Made by a program: the position numbers and the translations under genes
In this document: in pieces, positions 1 through 5,870 of the stretch
Position numbering within the stretch: the first letter of the stretch is position 1
Layout: each line of letters begins with the position of its first letter
Notes under the pieces: generated by a model
Told to the model about the DNA's origin: nothing
What the model saw: only the letters and a program-made list of their open reading frames with translations
The model's database searches: none
NCBI GenBank assembly: GCA_937139435.1
Contig: CAKZPX010000047.1
Coordinates: 1 to 6,194 of the forward strand
Direction: 5' to 3'
Length of the DNA stretch: 6,194 bases
DNA from: an uncultured bacterium
GTDB taxonomy: Bacteria; Hydrothermota; Tepidihabitantia; Tepidihabitantales; Tepidihabitantaceae

Positions 1-2115
1 TGCCCGGTTGGGTGCTGTGCCAATAGTTTTGTAGTAAACCTTGCCCGCTGAGCCGAGGTTGAGGTCGTCCCACCACGGGAAAATCGCCGCATTGGGTAGA
101 CTTTCTGATGGGATACGTCTGGGCAGTGGTGCGGTGCTGTGCGGGTCATAGCCCAGTGAGAGCCAGCCATTGGTACACACATAACAGTTGTTATAGGCGG
201 TATCCGAGAATGGGAAGTTGAAGCCGATCGGGACGTAGATGCGGTAGTCATCTTCTCGTTGAATGGCGACAGCAGCGCCAGTGGTGTCAATCCACTGGAA
301 GACAGGACCGCCGGTAGTATCAGAGTCAATCCAGGCGTAACCGGCGGAACTACGACCGGTATAGGTACCTTTGATCACATCAAAGCCAAACCGGAAGTGA
401 TCATTTTGTGGTACTGCGTCTGGAACAACACTGTTTGAGAAATCAAGATAGACAATTGCCGAACAGGGGAGAGTTCTGAACGGAACCCAGTTGCTAAAAT
501 TGACCGGGATTGTTTGTCCCGGGTCAAGCCGGGCGATGGTAACATTATTAGTATAAAGGACACCGCCGGATAGGTCAATAACTGAACAGCGGACAGCAAA
601 GTTAGTAAGGGTGTCGGTGCCAAAGTTTTCTACATGGGCAATAACCGGACAGGGAGCATTAAATGGACGCTGGATAAATTCATAGAGCGGTTTATCAATA
701 AATGTGACCCGGGCATCGGTGGTTGTAGGGGTGAGGAGGTCGTGGTTGACAATTACCCGGAGTAAGAGGTCACCAGGTGGTTCTTGAGGTAACATCGTGC
801 CGTCAGGATAGTAGGTCCAGTAATTATTCGGATAGTTAAGGTTGTTATCATGGGCGAGTCGAGGACATTCCGGAGGCTCACCAACCTGGAGATAGAAGAC
901 ATAGAAGTCACCGGTTACAATGATCTGTCTGCCAGTATCAGCCAGAAATACCGAGTTCCATTGGTTGCCTGGAGTGGCATAAAGAACCGGTGTTTTGAAT
1001 ATAAACGGACCGGGCATACCCGTTCCCTGGTCAAGGGCAACAGCAAGCTGGTAGCGGGTCTGGGCAGGATTGGCAGTGGCATTGAGGTAAACCTTGAGCG
1101 ATTCAATAAATACCGGTTCCGCAGCGGAAAACTTTGCCCCCCAGCCGTAGTGACCAACTGGCCAGGTGCGATAACCTGCCGGTGTTCCGTTGTCATTTAC
1201 CAGTTCTTCCAGTGTGGAAACGACAAAGGAACGGGAAAGGGTGTCATTGGCGCGATTATAGTCAGAATCTGCCGCACACCAGAATTGAATAGAGTAATTA
1301 CCCGTGGTCAACGGGAAAGAGGTGGAGTCAAAGAATGAGACCCTTTCGCCCGTCAGTGCAACCAGGGTGTCAATGGTGTCGGCCCAGGTATAAAGCGAGT
1401 TGCCTGAACTGTCAAATAGCTCACAAAATACCGGGACATTAAACTGATCGTAACGTCCGACATTTCGGAAGCGCGCCCGAGGTATAAAGGTGCCAGGAAG
1501 CTCGTGGTACCGAGGGCTGATAATTTGCTGACAGCGAATGTCATAAGGCAGGATGGATTCACCGGTAACCACCACATCGTCAAACATCCACCAGTTGATA
1601 TTAAACAAATCGCCCTGAAAAATCCAGGCGATGACTACGCTATCCCTTCGGGCAGCACCGCTCAATTCGAAAGATTCCATAATTCCGGGTCCGACGTTTT
1701 CGCCATAATAGGAGCGGAGAAGATAGGGGAATGTCGCACCACCATCAATTGAATAGCGGATTTCTGCGGTGTAGGAGGTGGTAATTTTGTGCGAGAAGTA
1801 GGTACTGCAGGTAAGGACGATATTGCGGAAATTGGCACAGGTGATCACCGGGGAGATGATAATATCTGGGGTCATGTTCTGATTGATTTGCCAGAAGATG
1901 GCGGCATAGGGGGTGGGATGGTTAACCCAGGGCGCGGCGTTTGCTGGTTCCCGATGCCAGTCAGCATAACTTTGCGGGTTGAGTGAATCATATATTATTC
2001 TCCAACCTGGCGGTGGTGATTGGGGGGTCCAGGGGGAGTTAAATGTTTCTATGAGGAGGGTGTCGGCGAAACCCGCCAGGGTTATTACCAGCAGGCAGGT
2101 AACAATTTTTTTCAT
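1..2115 (-). CDS. Secreted multi-domain beta-sandwich surface protein (partial, C-terminus beyond window)
   Basis: The - strand frame is open without a stop for 705 codons and runs off the left edge. Two adjacent ATGs exist (2118 and 2115). The Shine-Dalgarno AAGGAGG (2121-2127) is 5 nt from the ATG at 2115, so I chose that. The N-terminus is a signal peptide (MKK, then a hydrophobic stretch, cleavage likely after GFA at residue 17). No lipobox is seen. Following regions: about 18-185, a jelly roll resembling choice-of-anchor J/MAM-like domains, ending in WWMFDDVVV (175-183); about 186-302, a CARDB/Ig-like domain; about 303-463, a beta-rich module beginning VNDNGTPAG; about 464-570, a second CARDB-like copy; about 585-705, a beta domain containing CTNGW and WWDDL (681-685), cut by the edge. 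No catalytic motif is visible. It is probably exported to the cell surface or medium. A C-terminal sorting domain, if any, would lie outside. The role is unknown; adhesion or glycan binding is only a guess. Confidence 0.88.
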   Translation of the reverse strand, partial: MKKIVTCLLVITLAGFADTLLIETFNSPWTPQSPPPGWRIIYDSLNPQSYADWHREPANAAPWVNHPTPYAAIFWQINQNMTPDIIISPVITCANFRNIVLTCSTYFSHKITTSYTAEIRYSIDGGATFPYLLRSYYGENVGPGIMESFELSGAARRDSVVIAWIFQGDLFNINWWMFDDVVVTGESILPYDIRCQQIISPRYHELPGTFIPRARFRNVGRYDQFNVPVFCELFDSSGNSLYTWADTIDTLVALTGERVSFFDSTSFPLTTGNYSIQFWCAADSDYNRANDTLSRSFVVSTLEELVNDNGTPAGYRTWPVGHYGWGAKFSAAEPVFIESLKVYLNATANPAQTRYQLAVALDQGTGMPGPFIFKTPVLYATPGNQWNSVFLADTGRQIIVTGDFYVFYLQVGEPPECPRLAHDNNLNYPNNYWTYYPDGTMLPQEPPGDLLLRVIVNHDLLTPTTTDARVTFIDKPLYEFIQRPFNAPCPVIAHVENFGTDTLTNFAVRCSVIDLSGGVLYTNNVTIARLDPGQTIPVNFSNWVPFRTLPCSAIVYLDFSNSVVPDAVPQNDHFRFGFDVIKGTYTGRSSAGYAWIDSDTTGGPVFQWIDTTGAAVAIQREDDYRIYVPIGFNFPFSDTAYNNCYVCTNGWLSLGYDPHSTAPLPRRIPSESLPNAAIFPWWDDLNLGSAGKVYYKTIGTAPNRA

Positions 2116-2120
2116 CATAG

Positions 2121-2127
2121 CCTCCTT
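2121..2127 (-). promoter_or_regulatory. Shine-Dalgarno of the secreted protein gene
   Basis: On the - strand this reads AAGGAGG, a strong match to the anti-SD. It lies 2 nt before the ATG at 2118 and 5 nt before the ATG at 2115, which favours the second ATG as the start. Confidence 0.8.
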
Positions 2128-2181
2128 AATCTCGGCTTTATTTTACTAAAAATATCACCCAGGGCGCTTACAGTACTTAAA

Positions 2182-2216
2182 CTGTCGTGCCGACAGCACA
2201 ATACTTGCTGTCAGGC
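2182..2216. repeat. Overlapping inverted repeats at the predicted transcription start (operator or leader hairpins)
   Basis: Two inverted repeats share one arm. The first is CTGTCG-tgc-CGACAG (2182-2187 and 2191-2196). The second pairs GCCGACAGCA (2189-2198) with TGCTGTC-a-GGC (2206-2216), 10 pairs with one bulged base and a 7-nt loop. The group begins just downstream of the -10 box of the - strand promoter and covers its predicted start. It could be a repressor operator or two mutually exclusive 5'-leader hairpins; the sequence alone does not decide. Confidence 0.5.
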
Positions 2217-2217
2217 T

Positions 2218-2245
2218 ATTATAGATGATACTGTTTTAATGTCAA
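2218..2245 (-). promoter_or_regulatory. Sigma70-type promoter for the secreted protein gene
   Basis: On the - strand TTGACA (2245-2240) and TATAAT (2223-2218) are both perfect consensus hexamers, separated by 16 bp. The predicted transcription start is near 2211, giving a leader of roughly 95 nt before the ATG. The match is seen directly; promoter activity is inferred. Confidence 0.75.
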
Positions 2246-2322
2246 GTGAAATGAGACTTCGTGGGAAATCCGAGGAGTATTGCATTATATGTCAGGGCGG
2301 TGCTGCCTTTTTATCCTTGCTA

Positions 2323-2350
2323 TTGACAATGCGCTGATAAAGATGATAAT
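2323..2350 (+). promoter_or_regulatory. Sigma70-type promoter for the prfA-prmC-nadK-pgsA cluster
   Basis: TTGACA (2323-2328) is a perfect -35. GATAAT (2345-2350) matches five of six bases of the -10 consensus, with a 16-bp spacer. The predicted start is near 2357, leaving a leader of about 83 nt before prfA. No other good promoter is seen upstream of the cluster, and the downstream genes overlap, so this probably drives all four. Confidence 0.65.
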
Positions 2351-2379
2351 AAAGACGTGACGTGCAATCGGCAGGCAAC

Positions 2380-2428
2380 CTTCGTTTTCACCACCGAAGA
2401 TATTTTCGGAGGGCATTAGTTTTTCTAA
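2380..2428 (+). promoter_or_regulatory. Structured prfA leader with competing hairpins and a distant SD-like sequence
   Basis: CTTCG (2380-2384) can pair with CGAAG (2395-2399), or CCGAA (2394-2398) can pair with TTCGG (2405-2409); the two exclude each other. The second stem takes in the first two bases of GGAGGG (2408-2413), the only strong SD-like sequence. That sequence lies 26 nt from the prfA ATG, too far for normal use. A small TTAG/CTAA hairpin (2416-2419 with 2425-2428) could bring it nearer. The stems are short, so this is a possibility only. Confidence 0.3.
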
Positions 2429-2439
2429 AATAACTGCTT

Positions 2440-3510
2440 ATGGCTTCGTTATTTGAAGAATTGGACTTTAAATTTGAACAACTGCGCGAGCGCCGGGCAG
2501 AGCTGGAGAAGTTGCTTTCAACACCGGTTGGGGCAATGGATGTGTCACGGTTGCAGGCGTTAAATAAGGAATTAAGCCGGTTAAACACCATTTTGAACCG
2601 GTTTGCCGAGTATGAACGCATGGAAAAGGAAAGGCGAGGCGCTGAGGAACTGCTTCGGAACACAGAGGACGCGGAACTGCGAGAAGTTGCTGAAGCAGAG
2701 CTGGAAAGGTTAAAAGGCGAGATGGCGCGTTTAGAAACCGAATTAACCGATGCCTTACAGCCCAAACCACCGGAATGGGAGAAGGGGTGTATCGTTGAGG
2801 TGCGGGCAGCTGCTGGAGGTGAGGAGGCAGCGCTATTTGCTGCAGACCTTTTCCGGATGTATTCCAGATATGCGGAACGGCACGGGTTAAAGGTGGAAGT
2901 GCTTTCTGCCCGTCCGAGTGAACTGAAGGGATTTAAGGAGATTATTTTTTCTGTTGAGGGTGAAATGCCGTATCGTTTTTTTCGCTTTGAAAGTGGCGTT
3001 CATCGTGTTCAGCGGGTGCCCGAAACCGAGGCATCAGGGAGAATACACACTTCAACTGTAACGGTAGCGGTTCTGCCGGAGCAGGCGGAGTTTGAATTGA
3101 AGGTGAACCCAGATGAGATAAAGATGGAGGCGTTTCGTGCCGGAGGTCATGGTGGGCAGAATGTTAACAAGGTAAGTTCGGCGGTGCGGTTAACGCACGT
3201 TCCTACCGGAATTACCGTTGTCTGTCAGGATGAACGTTCCCAGGCGAGGAACAGGATGAAGGCGATGAAGGTTCTCCTGGCACGGATTGGCGAGCTCCGT
3301 CGTCAGGAGGAACTTAAACGCACAACCGAGACGCGGCGAAAGCAGATTGGCACTGGGGAAAGAAGCGAGAAGATACGCACTTATAATTTTCCTCAGAACC
3401 GAGTTACCGACCACCGGATTGGTTTTTCCCTGCACAATCTTGATGCGGTGCTGGAGGGAGAGTTAGAACCGTTGTTTGAGGCGCTGGAAAAGGCAGAGGC
3501 GGCACTGTGA
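2440..3510 (+). CDS. prfA: Peptide chain release factor 1 (RF1)
   Basis: A class I release factor that recognises UAA and UAG in the ribosomal A site and triggers peptidyl-tRNA hydrolysis. The 356-residue length matches the family (about 355-360). Residues 1-110 form the charged helical N-terminal domain. The tripeptide anticodon is PET (194-196), fitting the RF1 PxT motif; RF2 would carry SPF. The catalytic GGQ is at 238-240, followed by VNKVSSAVRLTHVPTGI. The conserved IRTYNFPQNRVTDHR is at 312-326. The residue before GGQ is H (GHGGQ), where GAGGQ or GPGGQ is more usual. ATG at 2440 is the start because an in-frame stop lies at 2431-2433 and the N-terminus aligns with RF1 proteins. No close Shine-Dalgarno is present. 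The stop TGA overlaps the GTG start of prmC by 4 bases. Identity is firm. Confidence 0.97.
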   Translation: MASLFEELDFKFEQLRERRAELEKLLSTPVGAMDVSRLQALNKELSRLNTILNRFAEYERMEKERRGAEELLRNTEDAELREVAEAELERLKGEMARLETELTDALQPKPPEWEKGCIVEVRAAAGGEEAALFAADLFRMYSRYAERHGLKVEVLSARPSELKGFKEIIFSVEGEMPYRFFRFESGVHRVQRVPETEASGRIHTSTVTVAVLPEQAEFELKVNPDEIKMEAFRAGGHGGQNVNKVSSAVRLTHVPTGITVVCQDERSQARNRMKAMKVLLARIGELRRQEELKRTTETRRKQIGTGERSEKIRTYNFPQNRVTDHRIGFSLHNLDAVLEGELEPLFEALEKAEAAL

Positions 3511-4394
3511 GCAAGGGACGAACCGCTGCAGCGGCGCGAGCGTCAGTAGCGTCATCAATAAAAGTCGACGCTTTTACACTGGTGCAGCAGGCGAGTAGAT
3601 TGATCTCCAGAGAAGAGGCGGAATTTCTTTTAATGGAGATTACCGGGTGGAAGCGGCACGAAATTTACACCCATTCCCGGCAGATAAGTAAGTTTCAGGT
3701 GTTACGATTCTGGTGGATGGTGGATAAGGTTCGGACCGGCACACCTGTTCAATACCTCGTTAACTCAGCACCATTTCTTGATGTTAATCTCTATGTAGAT
3801 GAGCGAGTGTTTATACCCCGTCCCGAGACCGAGGAACTGGTTTTGCGTACCGGCACGAGGGTAAAATCGCCACGATTTATATTGGATTACGGAACCGGTT
3901 CGGGTTGTATTGCCATTACTCTGGCAAGGATGTTTCCCCAGGCAGAGATCTGGGCGGTGGATATCTCCCGTCCTGCTCTCGCAGTAGCGAAGAGAAATTT
4001 AGGGCGTTATCAACTTAAGGACCGGGTGCGAACTATCTGCCTCTCCAGTCTTTACAGCAACAGGATAGATTTTTTAGAGGGGAAACTGGATGTTTTAATC
4101 TCCAATCCACCTTATATTCCCCGAGAGCGACTGGCGTCTATTGACAGTAAGGTGCGTGATTATGAACCAGGGGTGAGTGTTGACGGTGGTATTGGAGGGA
4201 CAGCGGTTGTAGGGATGTTGTTAAAATACGGTCCGAGGTTTTTAAAACCGGGCGGGCTTCTGGCTTTAGAGATTGACCACACTCAGGAGAGTTTCGTTCG
4301 GACGCTGGTACCAACGGCAGTTATTGAAAAGGACTTTGCCGGTTATGTCCGGTATGTGTTCTGGCAAAATTTGGGGGGTGATAATGGCAAGTAA
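3507..4394 (+). CDS. prmC: Release factor glutamine N5-methyltransferase
   Basis: A SAM-dependent cytoplasmic enzyme that methylates the glutamine of the release factor GGQ motif; its substrate RF1 is encoded immediately upstream. The protein has 295 residues. An N-terminal helical substrate-binding domain spans roughly 23-100. The linker motif RPETE is at 105-109, the SAM-binding motif LDYGTGSGCIAI at 126-137, the acidic VD at 151-152, and the catalytic NPPY at 200-203. The usual YEP is at 219-221; the following DGL of many homologues is replaced by GGT. Start: GTG at 3507, overlapping the prfA stop as GTGA, with AGAGG (3495-3499) 7 nt upstream. This gives an Ala/Ser-rich extension of about 20 residues ahead of the conserved domain. 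GTG at 3582 is the next in-frame candidate but would cut into the first conserved helix. It overlaps nadK by 11 bases. Confidence 0.95.
   Translation: MSKGRTAAAARASVASSIKVDAFTLVQQASRLISREEAEFLLMEITGWKRHEIYTHSRQISKFQVLRFWWMVDKVRTGTPVQYLVNSAPFLDVNLYVDERVFIPRPETEELVLRTGTRVKSPRFILDYGTGSGCIAITLARMFPQAEIWAVDISRPALAVAKRNLGRYQLKDRVRTICLSSLYSNRIDFLEGKLDVLISNPPYIPRERLASIDSKVRDYEPGVSVDGGIGGTAVVGMLLKYGPRFLKPGGLLALEIDHTQESFVRTLVPTAVIEKDFAGYVRYVFWQNLGGDNGK
4373..4380 (+). promoter_or_regulatory. Shine-Dalgarno that decides the nadK start
   Basis: GGGGGGTG lies 3 nt before the ATG at 4384, inside the end of prmC. It supports 4384 over the upstream in-frame ATG at 4273 and over the ATG at 4396, which would be 15 nt away. 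Confidence 0.6.
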
Positions 4395-5253
4395 AATGAA
4401 TGTTGGTATGGTGGTTAACTGGGGAAAACCGTTAGCCCGAAGGTTTGTTGTGGAATTGAGTCGGTGGTTGCTGAAAAGGGGACACAACTTATTTTTTGCG
4501 GAACAACCGCCGAAGGAGTGTGCTGGTGTTGCTAAAGAGTGGGGCGCACGCTGGATTAGAAAGGCGGATCTGGTGATTGCCTTGGGTGGAGATGGCACCT
4601 TGCTAAAGGCGGTCAGAATAGTTGGGGCGAAGGGATTACCGGTGATGGGAGTTAATCTGGGAGGGCTGGGATTTCTTACCGAATTTTCCACCCGGGAGGC
4701 GAAGGCGGGGATTATGAACTTTGAGCGTGGAACTCATCAGGAGGAGAAGCGAATGCTTTTAGGGTATAAACTGGTGCGAACCGATGGCAATTTCTGGAGC
4801 GGTTACGCCTTTAATGACTGTGCTGTAAATATGGGTCCGACAAACAGGGTAATTGAAGTCCAGGTAAGATGGGAAGGGGATTTTGTGAACAAGTTTGTTG
4901 GTGACGGGATTGTCGTTGCTACTCCTACCGGTTCAACCGCCTATTCCCTGGCAGCAGGAGGACCGGTAGTGTATCCAACAATGAGAGCGGTGATTATTAC
5001 TCCTCTCTGTCCGCATGCACTCTCTGCCCGTCCGATTGTTCTGTCCGGAGACGGGGTTATCCAGATTGAGCTTGTCGGGAAAGCTGAGAAGGCGTTTGTG
5101 ACCGTGGATGGACAAAGGCGCTGGGAGTTTCGGGCTAAAGAAAAACTGCTGATCAAGGCGGTGGATTTTGAGGTGCGGTTGGTGGTTCCCAAGGGTAAGA
5201 GCTATTTTGAAATTTTACGCAGCAAATTGAAATGGTCAGGGAGCCAGCGGTGA
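4384..5253 (+). CDS. nadK: NAD kinase
   Basis: Phosphorylates NAD+ at the 2' hydroxyl of the adenosine ribose to make NADP+, using ATP or polyphosphate; cytoplasmic. From ATG 4384 the protein has 289 residues, typical for the family (E. coli 292). Motifs in order: N-terminal strand NVGMVVNWGKP (6-16), GGDGT (68-72, catalytic Asp70), GVNLGGLGFLTEF (89-101), the ND motif in AFNDC (142-146), GDGIVVATPTGSTAYSLAAG (173-192) and a C-terminal VDGQ (241-244). The frame is open back to an ATG at 4273, but those 37 extra codons lie inside prmC, lack family similarity, and the SD sits before 4384. Its first 11 bases overlap prmC, and its TGA overlaps the GTG start of the next gene as GTGA, pointing to coupled translation. 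Identity is firm. Confidence 0.96.
   Translation: MASKMNVGMVVNWGKPLARRFVVELSRWLLKRGHNLFFAEQPPKECAGVAKEWGARWIRKADLVIALGGDGTLLKAVRIVGAKGLPVMGVNLGGLGFLTEFSTREAKAGIMNFERGTHQEEKRMLLGYKLVRTDGNFWSGYAFNDCAVNMGPTNRVIEVQVRWEGDFVNKFVGDGIVVATPTGSTAYSLAAGGPVVYPTMRAVIITPLCPHALSARPIVLSGDGVIQIELVGKAEKAFVTVDGQRRWEFRAKEKLLIKAVDFEVRLVVPKGKSYFEILRSKLKWSGSQR
5238..5243 (+). promoter_or_regulatory. Shine-Dalgarno that decides the pgsA start
   Basis: AGGGAG lies 6 nt before GTG 5250. The longer alternative ATG at 5232 has only AT-rich, SD-less sequence before it, so the GTG is the better start. Confidence 0.55.
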
Positions 5254-5870
5254 AAGAAGATAAAACCACTCATCCCGGTGGGGAAAAGACGGTTCTTACC
5301 ATCCCTAATTTACTTTCTCTGTCCCGACTTTTTTTTCTTCCTGCGGTGTTATTTTTTCTTTTTCGCCGCCAGGCACTGGCAGCGGTGGCGTTGATGCTCG
5401 TTTCCTGGTCAACCGATGCCCTTGACGGATATCTGGCGCGGAAGTTAAAGCAGGTTTCGGATACCGGTCGGGTACTTGACCATCTGGTGGATAAGATCTG
5501 GGTGGGCTCGGTGTTGATCTCACTGGTTTTTCTCAGTGGTCTTCCGTTATATATTGCCGGAGCGGTAATTATCAGAGACCTTCTGATACTGGCAGGGAGT
5601 GCACTTTTAATGAAGGTGCGGGGTTCGTTCGTTTCTTCTGATGTGGTGGGAAAGATTACCGGTTGCGCCTTTGCCCTTTTAATTCTTTTTTATACTCTCA
5701 GGAGCGATGCGGGCAATGGAATTTTGTCTGGAGTAATTCTCCATATCGATAGATTTCGTGATTTTGTCAACTACACTGTTCTGGTTTTAATAGTTGTATC
5801 TTTTCTTAATTATCTTGGTGTTTTTCTCCGACTGATGACTAAATTCCGTTTACCTGGTGAGCAGGAATAG
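5250..5870 (+). CDS. pgsA: CDP-alcohol phosphatidyltransferase, probably CDP-diacylglycerol-glycerol-3-phosphate phosphatidyltransferase
   Basis: An integral membrane enzyme of the class that transfers a phosphatidyl group from CDP-diacylglycerol to an alcohol. The family signature D-x2-DG-x2-AR-x8-G-x3-D-x3-D is complete: D56, DG 59-60, AR 63-64, G73, D77, D81. The N-terminal TIPNLLSLSR (17-26) matches the start typical of PgsA, and several hydrophobic helices follow (about 27-52, 84-105, 107-121, 137-150, 174-195). It has 206 residues from GTG 5250; an ATG at 5232 would add six. I prefer GTG because of its SD and because GTGA overlaps the nadK stop exactly as at prfA/prmC. PgsA would make phosphatidylglycerol phosphate. 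The signature segment reads LDHLVDK where PgsA more often has LDPxADK, so another acceptor alcohol remains possible. Family is firm, exact substrate is not. Confidence 0.85.
   Translation: MKEDKTTHPGGEKTVLTIPNLLSLSRLFFLPAVLFFLFRRQALAAVALMLVSWSTDALDGYLARKLKQVSDTGRVLDHLVDKIWVGSVLISLVFLSGLPLYIAGAVIIRDLLILAGSALLMKVRGSFVSSDVVGKITGCAFALLILFYTLRSDAGNGILSGVILHIDRFRDFVNYTVLVLIVVSFLNYLGVFLRLMTKFRLPGEQE

Larger units (their letters stand above)
2116..2439. other. Divergent intergenic regulatory region
   Basis: This stretch separates the - strand secreted protein gene from the + strand prfA cluster and contains no credible gene. It holds, from left to right, the SD and leader of the - strand gene, an inverted/direct repeat group (2170-2216), the - strand promoter (2218-2245), about 75 bp with nothing I can assign, the + strand promoter (2323-2350) and the prfA leader (about 2357-2439). 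A 105-codon + frame crossing it is judged spurious. Confidence 0.75.

Noticed and set aside
850..1338. 162-codon + strand frame
   Set aside because: It lies fully antisense to the secreted protein gene, whose frame gives coherent protein with promoter, SD and signal peptide. The + frame has no SD or recognisable domain. The shorter + frames at 1504-1752 and 1789-1986 and the - frames at 375-623, 915-1196 and 1353-1583 are shadows of the same gene.
2284..2289. Second TATAAT on the - strand
   Set aside because: No acceptable -35 lies 15-19 bp upstream of it and no extended -10 is present, while a perfect promoter exists nearer the gene.
2295..2313. GGCGGTGCTGCC followed by a T-run, terminator-like
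   Set aside because: Only about four pairs can form, including a wobble pair, and no upstream + strand gene needs a terminator there.
2020..2337. 105-codon + strand frame across the divergent region
   Set aside because: It overlaps the start of the secreted protein gene, crosses both promoters and the repeat group, and its translation resembles no protein family I know.
2388..2770. Two - strand frames opposite prfA
   Set aside because: They are antisense to the well-conserved RF1 N-terminal coding sequence; the Ser-rich composition is what the reverse of Glu/Leu-rich codons gives.
4266..4691. 141-codon - strand frame opposite the prmC/nadK junction
   Set aside because: Antisense to conserved motifs in both genes, low-complexity composition, no SD.
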